Shown: positions 26,532 through 34,793 of the stretch, piece by piece
How the letters are laid out: the number at the start of each line of letters is the position of its first letter
Numbering within the stretch: the first letter of the stretch is position 1
Source: Prochlorococcus sp. AG-402-C09
GTDB taxonomy: Bacteria; Cyanobacteriota; Cyanobacteriia; PCC-6307; Cyanobiaceae
Assembly: GCA_003279565.1 (NCBI GenBank)
Contig: QCHN01000014.1
Span: forward strand, 1-34,793
Length of the DNA: 34,793 nt
Reading direction: 5' to 3'
Made by a program: the position numbers and the translations under genes
Notes under the pieces: model-generated
Told to the model about the DNA's origin: nothing
Databases searched by the model: none
What the model saw: only the letters and a program-made list of their open reading frames with translations

Positions 26532-26708
26532 ATGAATGATCCTGGAGCTTTATTTTTTATTCTTATGGCTGGGTTGGCCGGGACTATGACCTTGATTTAT
26601 TTCCCTTTGAGGATATTTCTCACAGCTACGGCAAGAAGCAGAAGATTAAAACTATTGCAACGAATTAGAAGATTGAGAGATGAACTAGGGCAGCCTATCC
26701 AAAATTGA
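26532..26708 (+). CDS. 58-residue membrane-anchored small protein
   Basis: A short reading frame from ATG 26532 to TGA 26706-26708. The product begins MNDPGALFFILMAGLAGTM, a single hydrophobic helix to about residue 30 (ending YFPLRIFL), followed by a strongly basic helix (TARSRRLKLLQRIRRLRDELG). The membrane-then-basic layout and clean ending before fabG suggest a real gene rather than chance. It is divergent from groL and convergent with fabG, whose stop is seven bases beyond. I know no function for it. No strong ribosome site is visible. Confidence 0.65.
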   Translation: MNDPGALFFILMAGLAGTMTLIYFPLRIFLTATARSRRLKLLQRIRRLRDELGQPIQN

Positions 26709-26715
26709 TATTTGC

Positions 26716-27468
26716 TCAACTCATAACCATACCACCATCAACTTGAATTGTCTGACCAGTTATGTAAGCAGCAGATGGATCTGCTGCTAGAAATCTCACT
26801 GCTCCTGCAACATCCTCAGGGTTGCCAAATCGTCCAAGCGGAATAGCAGAAAGGATTGATTCACTGTTCAGATCTTTTGTCATATCCGTTGAAATAAAAC
26901 CTGGAGCAACTGCATTGACAGTAATCCCTCTGCTTGCAAATTCTTTTGCGGCACTTTGTGTAAAACCTATTACTCCAGCTTTTGCTGCAGAATAATTTGC
27001 TTGGCCTGGGTTACCCATCAAGCCAACTACAGAAGTTATGTTGATAATTCTCCCTTTTTTTTGTTTCAGCATCTGCCTAGAGACTGCTCTTGTACAATAA
27101 AAAACACCATTCAAGTTAAGGTCTACGACTTTCTGCCAATCGTCTGTTTTCATTCTCATTAAAAGACCATCTTTAGTTATCCCTGCGTTGTTGACCAGAA
27201 CATCGATTTTATTATTTTTATCCAATACGGTTTTTATTAATTCATTTACCGAATTTTCATTAGAGATATCAGCTTGAAGAGGGTATGCCTTACCTCCAAA
27301 GGAACTTATTTCTGAAACGACCTTATTTGCATTCTCCAAAGACGAAGAATAATTGATGATTACTTCTGCTCCTTCCTTTGCTAAAAAAATTGCAATAGCC
27401 TTGCCAATTCCTCTACTAGCTCCAGTTACAATTGCAGTCTGACCTTCAAGTAATTTTGCTGATGTCAT
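26716..27468 (-). CDS. fabG: 3-oxoacyl-[ACP] reductase FabG
   Basis: NADPH-dependent reductase of the fatty acid elongation cycle, 250 residues of the short-chain dehydrogenase fold. The cofactor motif is TGASRGIG at 15-22 and the NNAG motif is at 93-96. The catalytic residues are Asn118, Ser146 (ITSVVG), Tyr159 and Lys163 (YSAAK). The C-terminal VDGGM is typical. The start ATG is at 27466-27468. The gene is divergent from ispD across 156 bases that contain several dyads. Confidence 0.96.
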   Translation of the reverse strand: MTSAKLLEGQTAIVTGASRGIGKAIAIFLAKEGAEVIINYSSSLENANKVVSEISSFGGKAYPLQADISNENSVNELIKTVLDKNNKIDVLVNNAGITKDGLLMRMKTDDWQKVVDLNLNGVFYCTRAVSRQMLKQKKGRIINITSVVGLMGNPGQANYSAAKAGVIGFTQSAAKEFASRGITVNAVAPGFISTDMTKDLNSESILSAIPLGRFGNPEDVAGAVRFLAADPSAAYITGQTIQVDGGMVMS

Positions 27469-27533
27469 AATTTAATGATTTTAAATCGTTAGATCGAATA
27501 CTTAATTTATTTAACTTACTATTGAGCCACTTG

Positions 27534-27582
27534 CTTTTTAAAAAGACTTTAAGTCAGACAGTAAAAATAGTTATTTTTACTG
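27534..27582. promoter_or_regulatory. Cluster of three dyads between fabG and ispD
   Basis: Three perfect palindromes lie within 49 bases: CTTTTTAAAAAG at 27534-27545, GACTT-T-AAGTC at 27545-27555, and CAGTAAAAAT-agtt-ATTTTTACTG at 27559-27582. They are in the divergent intergenic region, 43 bases or more before the ispD start and 66 bases or more before the fabG start, so they could be operators or leader hairpins rather than terminators. Confidence 0.4.
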
Positions 27583-27624
27583 GTCGAATATATTAAGCGA
27601 ATAATCAATAGAGAGGGATCAGTT

Positions 27625-28302
27625 GTGCATTTGTTAATTGCTGCTGCAGGAAGTGGAAGTCGAATGGGTGCTGATAGAAATAAACTCCTTTTGACAGTTG
27701 CAGGAAAGACTGTTTTAGAGTGGACTTTGAAAGCAGCTTTCGACTCTAAAACAATTACTTGGATTGGAATTATTGGACAACCGAAAGACAAAAACTCCAT
27801 ATGTTCAATTTTTGATGATTCAGTAAAGTCAGTTCAATGGATCAATGGGGGATCAACAAGACAGCAGTCAGTTCGGCTGGGATTAGCGGCCCTTCCAATT
27901 GATGCTAAGTCTGTGCTGATTCATGATGGAGCAAGATGTTTGGTAAGATCAAACGTTTTTGACGACATTTCACAGATTGTTTCTGAGGGGCAAGCTGTTA
28001 TTGCTGCGTCACAAGTAACAGATACCATTAAAAAGGTCGATAAAGATGGTGAGATTATTGAGAGCCCACCTCGTTCAGATCTATGGTCTGCTCAGACACC
28101 TCAGGGCTTCCCCGTAAATAAACTGAAGTATGCTCATAGTGAAGCAATCGCTAAAGGATGGAATGTGACCGATGATGCATCCTTATTTGAACGATTGGGA
28201 TTACCAGTAAAAATTTATGATGCTGGGCCTTCAAATATTAAAGTGACAACTCCATTTGATCTCGTAATTGCAGAGTCTTTATTGTCTATTGTAAAAGACT
28301 AA
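27625..28302 (+). CDS. ispD: 2-C-methyl-D-erythritol 4-phosphate cytidylyltransferase
   Basis: Third enzyme of the MEP isoprenoid pathway, which supplies precursors for phytyl, carotenoid and quinone side chains. The 225-residue protein starts at GTG 27625 ([15 protein letters not shown]). It has the CTP-binding loop with Arg13 and Lys20, [11 protein letters not shown], the HDGARCLV motif, [11 protein letters not shown] and the C-terminal [10 protein letters not shown] followed by [10 protein letters not shown]. Its last 17 bases overlap the 3' end of the convergent peptidase gene. Confidence 0.96.
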   Translation: MHLLIAAAGSGSRMGADRNKLLLTVAGKTVLEWTLKAAFDSKTITWIGIIGQPKDKNSICSIFDDSVKSVQWINGGSTRQQSVRLGLAALPIDAKSVLIHDGARCLVRSNVFDDISQIVSEGQAVIAASQVTDTIKKVDKDGEIIESPPRSDLWSAQTPQGFPVNKLKYAHSEAIAKGWNVTDDASLFERLGLPVKIYDAGPSNIKVTTPFDLVIAESLLSIVKD

Positions 28303-29161
28303 GACTCCCTGTGTCGCCATTTAAGATAGCTTGACTACCAAGAGGGAGTGATGCGTTCCCACAACAGTGTCCAATGGGCAGATTTGAAATAATTGGAATT
28401 TTAAGGTCTTGTGTTCGATCTTTGAAAATATCAAGAAGATCAAACGTCTTTGTTTTATCGACGTCTTTCTCGTTATCACAGTAAGTAAAAGAGCCAAAGC
28501 CTAAGCCAGCTAGCTGTTGTAGAATTCCAGCCAATCTTAAGTGAGTTAACATTCTGTCAATTCTGTAGGGAGCTTCTCCAATATCTTCGAGTATTAAAAT
28601 TGATTTTTTAAAATTTGGTAGATGTTGAGTGCCAATTAAGTGAGTCAGTACAGTGAGGTTGCCAACTATTAGATGCCCCTTTGCGATGCCGCCTCCCCAT
28701 GGGTCTCCATAAATATCCGGTACAAGATTTCCAAACAAGATTGATTTAAGTCTGTCTTTGCTCCAGTCTGGCTCGCCCCCCAAAGTCGTAACGAGTGGAC
28801 CATGAACTCCTCCCTGAAATCCACCTGCGAGTCGTGCAAGAAGTATGGAAGTTAAATCAGAGAAGCCAACCATCCAGCCTTCTTTCCATGGTTGTCTTTT
28901 TTCAAGTAATCTCGCCGATCCCCAACCACCTCTTGCAAATGCCAATAGGGGATAATGACTGTTTGAGTGTAATTCATTAAATCTAACTTCATCATTGCCT
29001 GCCAAATAGCCCCAAGATCTATCTTCTGCATAGATATGGTTGCATATTAACCCCCACTCCTGAAGGACTTTTATGCCCGATTTGAGATCTTCTTTTTTAC
29101 TTATTGGCGAACTTGCTGCAACTATGTGGAAAAGATCACCTTTTTTTAGCGACTTAGTCAT
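28286..29161 (-). CDS. LD-carboxypeptidase family protein (S66, LdcA-like)
   Basis: A 291-residue protein of peptidase family S66, which removes the terminal D-alanine from muropeptide tetrapeptides during peptidoglycan recycling. The probable catalytic triad is Ser101 (VGFSDLTS), Glu192 ([17 protein letters not shown]) and His265 (IGHCCGN). [11 protein letters not shown] near residue 77 is the family nucleophile-approach motif. It has no signal peptide, which fits a cytoplasmic enzyme. It is preceded 25 bases upstream by the ubiA 3' end on the same strand, probably in one operon, and overlaps ispD by 17 bases tail to tail. Confidence 0.9.
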   Translation of the reverse strand: MTKSLKKGDLFHIVAASSPISKKEDLKSGIKVLQEWGLICNHIYAEDRSWGYLAGNDEVRFNELHSNSHYPLLAFARGGWGSARLLEKRQPWKEGWMVGFSDLTSILLARLAGGFQGGVHGPLVTTLGGEPDWSKDRLKSILFGNLVPDIYGDPWGGGIAKGHLIVGNLTVLTHLIGTQHLPNFKKSILILEDIGEAPYRIDRMLTHLRLAGILQQLAGLGFGSFTYCDNEKDVDKTKTFDLLDIFKDRTQDLKIPIISNLPIGHCCGNASLPLGSQAILNGDTGSLSLLQ

Positions 29162-29186
29162 TTGCGAAATTTGCTAAAATCATTGA

Positions 29187-29407
29187 TTAAACAAGTTTGC
29201 TCAATACCATGCCAAGAAGTAATAAACTGCCTAATCGGACTTGATTGCTGAAATGCAAACCTGAAGTTTCAATACCTTTTGATCTTGAATTTAATAAGAG
29301 AACCTCTCTTTGCATTGATAAAGTCGAGATCAACCAAAAAGGCCAATACGTTAATCCTAAATTTGCTTGGAAAGCAGCAACAGCTAGAAAAAAACAGGTT
29401 AAAAAGT
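29187..29407 (-). pseudogene. ubiA: ubiA (4-hydroxybenzoate prenyltransferase), C-terminal fragment cut at the repeat junction
   Basis: On the minus strand an open frame runs from the junction at 29407 to the TAA at 29187-29189 and encodes the last 72 residues of a membrane protein. The fragment (FLAVAAFQANLGLTYWPFWL, then MQREVLLLNS, HFSNQVRLGSLLLLGMVLS) matches the end of UbiA: helix, GL-x-YW segment, Arg-rich turn, F-x-N-x-V-x-L-G, helix. In cyanobacteria UbiA starts plastoquinone synthesis by prenylating 4-hydroxybenzoate. The other three quarters of the gene are missing because the sequence switches to the inverted copy. The truncation probably belongs to the assembly rather than the organism. 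Confidence 0.8.
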
Positions 29408-29849
29408 AGCAAAAAGAGAGAAATCAATATATACATGCCTAGAAGAAATCAAGTCCACATGGAAAGGAAATGTAGGAGGCCTTATTCAAGACTGGGTAGA
29501 AATAGCTGGCGAGCAACTCGCATTAAATTGCACACCACTTAACATTCAGAATAAAGTTCTAACTATTGGAGCAAGCCATCCTCAATGGAGACAGGCGCTT
29601 TTATATAACCGTTTGGAGTTAATTGAATCTTTAAAATCATATGGATATCAAATAAAAGAGATCAGAATCAGGCAACATTATCCAAATGCTTTAGTCACAA
29701 GAGAAACTGAAAAAGAAATTTGGGAAAATCACCCAAGTAGAACTGATAAAAATGGAATAACCAAGTGTCCTCTATGCAAAATCCCCTCACCTACGGGAGA
29801 AATTACATTATGGAGTAAATGTAGTTTTTGCAGAAGAAAAGAATTGTAA
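29408..29849 (+). pseudogene. DUF721/DciA-like gene, 5'-truncated copy
   Basis: Codons 12-157 of the gene at 4945-5418 are present in frame from 29409, including both Cys pairs, but the first 10 codons and the start are replaced by ubiA sequence. An in-frame TAA at 29400-29402 closes the frame upstream, so no fusion with ubiA results. Confidence 0.9.
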
Positions 29850-29868
29850 ATAAATTGAGATATTTAAC

Positions 29869-30567
29869 CTAGGCTTCAAGCAATAAAATCCCCATTTGTC
29901 CTTTTGCTAATGTTTGATATTCTGCTTTCTTGAAGCCGGCAGAAAGTGCCAAATGAACTTGTTTTGCCCCGGAAGGGAAATTAACTAAACTTTTTTTTAT
30001 ATATGAATATTCCTGCCCTAAGCCGAACAGTGATGCAATTGGGACCACATAAAGACTTAGATAAATTTTTTGGAAAAGCCCTTGAATTGAGCCTACTTCA
30101 AAAGATCTAAAATCCAAGATTCCTGCTCTTCCACCTGGTTTCAAAATTCTAAAAGCCTCTCTAAGTCCTTCATAAGAACTAGAAAGATTCCTTAAACCAT
30201 AGGACATCAAAAGGCCATCAAATTTATCTGATGTGAGATTAGTTTGTAGAGCATCACCCTTTATCCATTCAATTGAAGAATATTTTTGTTTGGATCTTTC
30301 TCTTGCAACTAATAATGCTTGAGAAGCTGAGTCTATCCCAGTAATATTTTTTGAACTTTTCATATATCTAGCCAAAAGTATTGACATATCTCCAGTACCA
30401 CAACAAAGATCTATCCATTTTTCCCCAAAAGTGGGATTAAGAATATCCAACAATTTTCTCTTCCAAAACCTATGCAATCCAAAGCTAAAAATATCATTTA
30501 GTAAATCATATTTTGAAGAAATTGAATTAAACATTTTCTCTATAGCTTTAGTATTGCCAGGCCTCAT
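29869..30567 (-). CDS. menG: MenG, inverted duplicate copy
   Basis: The 232-residue product is identical to that of 4227-4925, with the same start and SAM motif. It lies entirely inside the right arm, so its existence as a separate gene in the genome is doubtful. Confidence 0.85.
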   Translation of the reverse strand: MRPGNTKAIEKMFNSISSKYDLLNDIFSFGLHRFWKRKLLDILNPTFGEKWIDLCCGTGDMSILLARYMKSSKNITGIDSASQALLVARERSKQKYSSIEWIKGDALQTNLTSDKFDGLLMSYGLRNLSSSYEGLREAFRILKPGGRAGILDFRSFEVGSIQGLFQKIYLSLYVVPIASLFGLGQEYSYIKKSLVNFPSGAKQVHLALSAGFKKAEYQTLAKGQMGILLLEA

Positions 30568-30613
30568 ATAAATATAGAAAAATACTTAACTCCCTTCAAA
30601 CTTTAACTCATAA

Positions 30614-30646
30614 TTAATATTATACATGTTTTCATGATAATATTAA
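30614..30646 (-). terminator. hisF 3' hairpin, inverted duplicate copy
   Basis: Mirror of the AT-rich hairpin at 4148-4180, directly after the stop of the duplicate hisF. Confidence 0.38.
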
Positions 30647-31417
30647 TCATTCGATAGGTCTTATAGGAAGATTTTCTTTAATTAAATATTCTTTAATTTC
30701 TTTGATAGTTAATTGTCCATCATGTAAAAGAGAAGCCAAGAGAGCTGCTGAGGATTTTCCTAGAGTAAAAGCCTCTTTAATGTGTCTCAAACAACCAGCT
30801 CCTCCCGATGCTATTACTGGTATTGGAACTTTCTCACAAATAGATTTAGTAAGTTCTATGTCATAACCATTTTGAGTCCCATCACCGTCCATGGAAGTTA
30901 ATAGGATTTCCCCTGCACCAAGCTGAAATACTTTTTCCGACCATTCAATCACATCTAAACCAGTATTTTTACGTCCACCACTCACATAAACGTCCCACTT
31001 ATTAGGAATATTTTTGTTCTTTTTTGCATCTATTGCAACCACAATGCATTGAGATCCAAAACGATTTGCCCCTTGAGAAATCAAGGAAGGATCTTTAACC
31101 GCACTGGAATTTAAACTTACTTTGTCAGCTCCTGCTCTTAGTAATTCATTTATTCCATTCAATGAACTTATTCCTCCTCCAACAGTAAAAGGAATAGTTA
31201 CAGCTTCAGATGTTCGTCTAACCATTTCAACCAAAGTAGATCTTTTTTCGTGTGTAGCTGTTATGTCAAGAAAGACCAATTCATCCGCACCAGCCTTGCT
31301 GTATCTACATCCCAACTCAACTGGATCCCCTGCATCACGCAATCCAACAAAATTAACTCCCTTGACTACACGTCCGTTTGAAACATCAAGACAAGGAATC
31401 AATCTTAAAGCAACCAT
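30647..31417 (-). CDS. hisF: HisF, inverted duplicate copy
   Basis: Product identical to that of 3377-4147 (256 residues, Asp11 and Asp130 present). Complete within the right arm. Probably not a true second hisF. Confidence 0.87.
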   Translation of the reverse strand: MVALRLIPCLDVSNGRVVKGVNFVGLRDAGDPVELGCRYSKAGADELVFLDITATHEKRSTLVEMVRRTSEAVTIPFTVGGGISSLNGINELLRAGADKVSLNSSAVKDPSLISQGANRFGSQCIVVAIDAKKNKNIPNKWDVYVSGGRKNTGLDVIEWSEKVFQLGAGEILLTSMDGDGTQNGYDIELTKSICEKVPIPVIASGGAGCLRHIKEAFTLGKSSAALLASLLHDGQLTIKEIKEYLIKENLPIRPIE

Positions 31418-31470
31418 GATTTTTAAACAGAGGAACTGTTAAGGTGCCCGAAATTAATTCATTTAATTCC

Positions 31471-31692
31471 ATGGCTAAGCCAACCTCCCTTTCAAGGATA
31501 GGTTCAAAAATTAAAATTAATATTGAACGTGTAAGAGATCGCATACCTTCTTATTTGATAGACCAACTATCAGAAGACCCAAGAGGCACTGTAATCGACT
31601 ATAAGATGACTGATGGTAGGGGCGGAATTGGTGTTGTAATTAAAATGAATGATGGAAGCAAGCATTGGTTCTTCGAAGATGAAGTTTCTTAA
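31471..31692 (+). CDS. DUF2862 protein, inverted duplicate copy
   Basis: The 73-residue product is identical to that of 3102-3323, and the same ATG choice applies. It precedes the duplicate chlG by 15 bases. Confidence 0.75.
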   Translation: MAKPTSLSRIGSKIKINIERVRDRIPSYLIDQLSEDPRGTVIDYKMTDGRGGIGVVIKMNDGSKHWFFEDEVS

Positions 31693-31707
31693 CCCTGAGA
31701 TAAAAAA

Positions 31708-32658
31708 GTGAGTGATGCTAGGCAACTCCTTGGAATAAAAGGAGGTTCTGAAACAAAGAACATATGGAAGCTTCGTTTGCAATTAATGAAGCCCATCACA
31801 TGGATTCCATTGCTCTGGGGAGTCATATGTGGAGCAGCTGCAAGTGGCAATTTCCATTGGGAATTAAGCAACGTACTTGCTTCAGTAAGTTGCATGATAA
31901 TGAGTGGCCCTCTCTTAACTGGATACACCCAAACAATCAATGATTACTTTGATAGAGAAATAGACGCAATTAATGAACCTAATAGGCCCATACCATCAGG
32001 AGCCATTTCTCTTTTTCAAGTCAAATTGCAAATATGGGTTCTATTAATAGCTGGTCTTGGTGTTGCCTATTTATTGGATTTATGGGCACATCACACTATT
32101 CCTTCAGTCCTGTTACTGGCATTGGGAGGGTCATTTGTAAGTTATATTTACTCAGCACCACCGTTAAAACTCAAACAAAACGGTTGGCTTGGTAATTATG
32201 CTCTCGGTGCAAGCTATATAGCTCTTCCTTGGTGGGCTGGACAGGCTCTTTTTGGACACTTAACCTGGACAACCGCCCTGCTTACTCTTGCTTACAGCTT
32301 GTCAGGATTAGGAATAGCTGTGATAAACGATTTTAAAAGCGTGGAAGGAGATAGAAGCCTTGGACTTGAATCACTCCCTGTTGTTTTTGGTATTAAGAAT
32401 GCAAGTCGTATTAGCGCAGGAATGATAGATATCTTTCAGCTCGCAATGGTAGTAGTTTTAATAGCGATTGGACAACATTTTGCATCTGTCATTCTGGTTT
32501 TACTCATAATTCCTCAAATAACATTTCAAGACATATGGCTTTTACGCGATCCATTAAGTTTTGATGTTAAATACCAAGCCAGCGCACAACCATTCCTAAT
32601 TTTAGGAATGCTTGTAACAGCTATCGCTATTGGTCATAGTTCTTTAATTAGTTTCTAA
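31708..32658 (+). CDS. chlG: ChlG, inverted duplicate copy
   Basis: The 316-residue product is identical to that of 2136-3086, with a GTG start and the NDYFDREID motif. Complete within the right arm. A second identical chlG would be unexpected in a streamlined genome. Confidence 0.87.
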   Translation: MSDARQLLGIKGGSETKNIWKLRLQLMKPITWIPLLWGVICGAAASGNFHWELSNVLASVSCMIMSGPLLTGYTQTINDYFDREIDAINEPNRPIPSGAISLFQVKLQIWVLLIAGLGVAYLLDLWAHHTIPSVLLLALGGSFVSYIYSAPPLKLKQNGWLGNYALGASYIALPWWAGQALFGHLTWTTALLTLAYSLSGLGIAVINDFKSVEGDRSLGLESLPVVFGIKNASRISAGMIDIFQLAMVVVLIAIGQHFASVILVLLIIPQITFQDIWLLRDPLSFDVKYQASAQPFLILGMLVTAIAIGHSSLISF

Positions 32659-32737
32659 AATAAGTTATTAACTTTAATATTAGATAAATAAATAAAAAAC
32701 TGTTTAAGAGCAGATTTATATATAAATATATGTTTTA

Positions 32738-34075
32738 TTAATTTTCAAATTTATTTAAAACAGCGATATAAAAACCATCTCCATTATCTTTCTCTCCCGG
32801 CCAAATTTGTTTTTCATATTCTAATGAAAATTGAGATTTTAATTGAATAAATTTTTTTATTTGATTAAAATTTTCATCTGGATGAATCGTACAAGTGGAA
32901 TAGACCAATTTGCCTCCACTTTTTAATAAAGGAGCTAACGAATTTAGTAGCTGACTTTGAAGTAAGATAAGCTCCTGGATATTATCTTTGTTTATTCTCC
33001 ATCTTGCATCAGGGTGACGTGCAAGAGTTCCCAAACCAGAGCATGGGGCATCAATTAATATACGATCAAAAAAACCTTTCCATTCAGGATGTTTATCTAA
33101 CAACTCATTAGAGTCAGCAACTAATAATTGTAAACAATGAGTCCCAAGTCTTTCTGAGTTGGCTGATATTTTTTGAGCTCTTCGGGATGATCGATCAACA
33201 GACCAAATTTTGCCATCATTATTGATTAATTCAGCAATATGAGTTGATTTACCACCTGGAGCAGCACAAGCGTCAAGGATCTTTTCTCCGGGCAAAGGTC
33301 CTAATAATGGGGCAATAAGCTGTGAAGATCTATCTTGAACACTCCATTTTCCTTCTTCATAACCTGGCCATTTTTTAGGCTCACCAAAACCAGCAAGGAC
33401 TTCCAATCCAAATGGACAACCTGGAATTAATTGATTTTTAATGCCAAAGGAATCAAAAATTTCTTTTACATCATTTATTTCTGCACGTAATTTATTCACT
33501 CTTAGATCAATTGGACTAACACAGTTGAATGCTTGCGCAACATCATGAGCATCTTCTATTCCCTTCCAAGCAATCAATTCATCTGCCAACCAAAGAGGTA
33601 GTGACTCATTTTTAGCTAATTCTAAAATCGGATTTTTAGATTTAGGTAGTGAAAGATCTCTTTCTTTACTTCGAAGAGCCGATCGCAAAATACCATTTAC
33701 AACTGGAGCCAGCTTTGTCAAACGAAGAGCTTTTGCAAGCTCGACGGTTGTGTTGATAGCAGCAGCTGGAGGTATTCGCTCCATTTTCAAGATTTGATAA
33801 AGCCCAAGGTGCAATAACCATCTCAATATCGGAGGTTGCTTTTTAGCGGGCACTTTTCCTAAGAAATCTATCCAGCGATCTAAAAAATATCTTTGACGAA
33901 TTGCGCCATAAGAAAGCTCAGTTATTAAAGCTTTATCAATCGACTTAAATGAATAAACTCTAAAAGTTCTATCCAATGCAACATCTGCAAATGCTCCTCC
34001 ACCAACTGCTTGAATAACTTCCAAAGCAGCTTTTCTTGCATCTAATCCTTTTATGGATGAAAGATTCTTACTCAA
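32738..34075 (-). CDS. rsmB: RsmB, inverted duplicate copy
   Basis: The 445-residue product is identical to that of 719-2056, with a TTG start and all catalytic motifs. Complete within the right arm. Confidence 0.86.
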   Translation of the reverse strand: MSKNLSSIKGLDARKAALEVIQAVGGGAFADVALDRTFRVYSFKSIDKALITELSYGAIRQRYFLDRWIDFLGKVPAKKQPPILRWLLHLGLYQILKMERIPPAAAINTTVELAKALRLTKLAPVVNGILRSALRSKERDLSLPKSKNPILELAKNESLPLWLADELIAWKGIEDAHDVAQAFNCVSPIDLRVNKLRAEINDVKEIFDSFGIKNQLIPGCPFGLEVLAGFGEPKKWPGYEEGKWSVQDRSSQLIAPLLGPLPGEKILDACAAPGGKSTHIAELINNDGKIWSVDRSSRRAQKISANSERLGTHCLQLLVADSNELLDKHPEWKGFFDRILIDAPCSGLGTLARHPDARWRINKDNIQELILLQSQLLNSLAPLLKSGGKLVYSTCTIHPDENFNQIKKFIQLKSQFSLEYEKQIWPGEKDNGDGFYIAVLNKFEN

Positions 34076-34113
34076 AGGTAAACATAGTTAGGTCACCAAA
34101 GATTTAAATCACA

Positions 34114-34143
34114 ATAATAAAGTGCATAATCTTTAATGGTCAA
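34114..34143 (-). promoter_or_regulatory. Candidate rsmB promoter, inverted duplicate copy
   Basis: Mirror of 651-680: TTGACC and TATTAT with an 18-base spacer on the minus strand. Confidence 0.38.
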
Positions 34144-34178
34144 AACGTAATAACAAATGGCTGTGCTACCGCAAAAAT

Positions 34179-34197
34179 AAAAATGATTATCATTTTA
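34179..34197. promoter_or_regulatory. Fur-box-like operator, inverted duplicate copy
   Basis: Mirror of 597-615, containing the perfect 17-base dyad at 34180-34196. It lies about 95 bases before the porin ATG at 34291. Confidence 0.58.
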
Positions 34198-34290
34198 CTA
34201 TGACAGCGCGAAAGGTGTAACAAGTGCTACTTTCGCTCATTTTTTCAGCAGTGTAAAATATGATACATAATCTTTATGTGTGAGGACACT

Positions 34291-34793
34291 ATGAAGCTTT
34301 TTCAACGTTTATTAGTAGCTCCTGCAGCTTTGGGCCTTATGGCTCCTGTTGCAGTTAATGCTGACACTGCCTTCTCATCAACCACCTCTCTTTCTGGTGG
34401 TGCTTATTTCACTGTTGGTTCTGTCTCTGACGGCGGAACAGCCGACACTGAAGAAGAGCTTTATATGCAGTATGCATATGGCCTTGATGTAACTTCTAGC
34501 TTCACTGGCGAAGATCTTTTCTACGCAGGTATTGAAACTGGTAATGCTAGTGGTCCATTAGCAAGCATGGATAGTGCTGTAGAAGGATCTGGTGCACTTA
34601 ATGTTCACTCATTATTCTACTCATTCCCAGTTGGCGATCTAGAAGTAACTGCTGGTCCTTTGGTTGATCAGGATGACGTTGTTGCTGCAACAACTTCTGC
34701 TTACTCAGATGCTTTCAGACTAGGCGCTATGCCTTACTCTTTAGCTGGTAACGAAACTGGTGCTGGAGTTGGTGTTGCATACTCTAACGACAA
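34291..34793 (+). CDS. Outer-membrane porin, N-terminal part, inverted duplicate copy (runs off the right end)
   Basis: Identical to the fragment at 1-503 read in the other direction: 167 residues with a signal peptide and a GAGG ribosome site (34282-34285). It stops at the window end at exactly the same base as the left copy. Confidence 0.74.
   Translation, partial: MKLFQRLLVAPAALGLMAPVAVNADTAFSSTTSLSGGAYFTVGSVSDGGTADTEEELYMQYAYGLDVTSSFTGEDLFYAGIETGNASGPLASMDSAVEGSGALNVHSLFYSFPVGDLEVTAGPLVDQDDVVAATTSAYSDAFRLGAMPYSLAGNETGAGVGVAYSND

Larger units (their letters stand above)
29408..34793. repeat. Right arm of 5.4-kb perfect inverted repeat
   Basis: Exact reverse complement of 1-5386 as far as read by eye. 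It begins inside codon 11 of the DUF721 gene and ends at the same porin base as the left end. It carries second copies of menG, hisF, the DUF2862 gene, chlG, rsmB and the porin start. The broken genes at its left edge make it the suspect arm. Confidence 0.97.

Noticed and set aside
29279-29542. 87-residue frame across the repeat junction
   Set aside because: It is in neither parent reading frame and exists only because of the joint.
1-34793. Terminal inverted repeats as a transposon, linear plasmid or phage end
   Set aside because: No transposase, integrase, replication or phage gene is present, the arms contain housekeeping genes, and the outer ends fall inside a porin gene.
29869-34793. 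menG, hisF, chlG and rsmB in the right arm as genuine paralogues
   Set aside because: They are identical, mirror-placed copies including intergenic DNA, and start at a junction that breaks two genes. Paralogues would have diverged.

Overview
The window looks like core chromosome of a marine picocyanobacterium, most likely Prochlorococcus. The evidence is AT-rich and tightly packed DNA, chlorophyll synthase (chlG), NDH-1 subunit NdhB, a cyanobacterial AbrB regulator, a PspA/Vipp1 protein, a demethylphylloquinol methyltransferase (menG), a CobT family found in cyanobacteria and a ctaCDE/ctaAB cytochrome oxidase cluster. The gene order is the ordinary one I associate with this group. I saw no rRNA or tRNA gene, CRISPR array, transposase, integrase, phage or defence gene. 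No stretch over 300 bases lacks a gene.

Layout. (1) Bases 1-5386: truncated porin (-), rsmB (+), chlG and a small DUF2862 gene (-), hisF and menG (+), and most of a DUF721/DciA-like gene (-). (2) Bases 5387-29407, single copy: the 5' end of the DUF721 gene; pspA/vipp1 and birA (+); an ABC ATPase and ndhB (-); topA, a lipoprotein, a DUF2232 membrane protein, cobT, a Tat-type lipoprotein and ribE (+); a cyAbrB regulator and ctaE-ctaD-ctaC (-); ctaA-ctaB, a two-gene ABC exporter and an unknown gene (+); groL (-); a 58-residue membrane protein (+); fabG (-); ispD (+); an LdcA-like peptidase and the 3' end of ubiA (-). (3) Bases 29408-34793: an exact reverse-complement copy of bases 1-5386.

The most striking structure is that 5386-base inverted repeat. 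Position i pairs with position 34794-i, so the sequence is a large hairpin with a 24-kb loop. Its right junction (29407/29408) cuts ubiA after its last 72 codons and joins it to codon 11 of the DUF721 gene. Both ends stop at the same base of the same porin gene. The left junction is intact and in the expected order. I therefore read the right arm as a probable amplification or assembly chimera. Genes in it should not be counted as second copies.

How the genes work together: chlG, menG and ubiA serve chlorophyll, phylloquinone and plastoquinone synthesis. ndhB and ctaCDE, with the heme A makers ctaA/ctaB, serve respiratory and cyclic electron flow. ispD feeds isoprenoid precursors to these pigments and quinones. 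fabG and birA serve fatty acid synthesis. ribE, cobT and hisF serve cofactor and amino acid synthesis. The clearest regulatory signal is a near-consensus Fur box between the porin and rsmB. I found no convincing undescribed system. The less routine items are the groL leader hairpin, a cluster of dyads between fabG and ispD, the 58-residue protein beside groL and several uncharacterised proteins.
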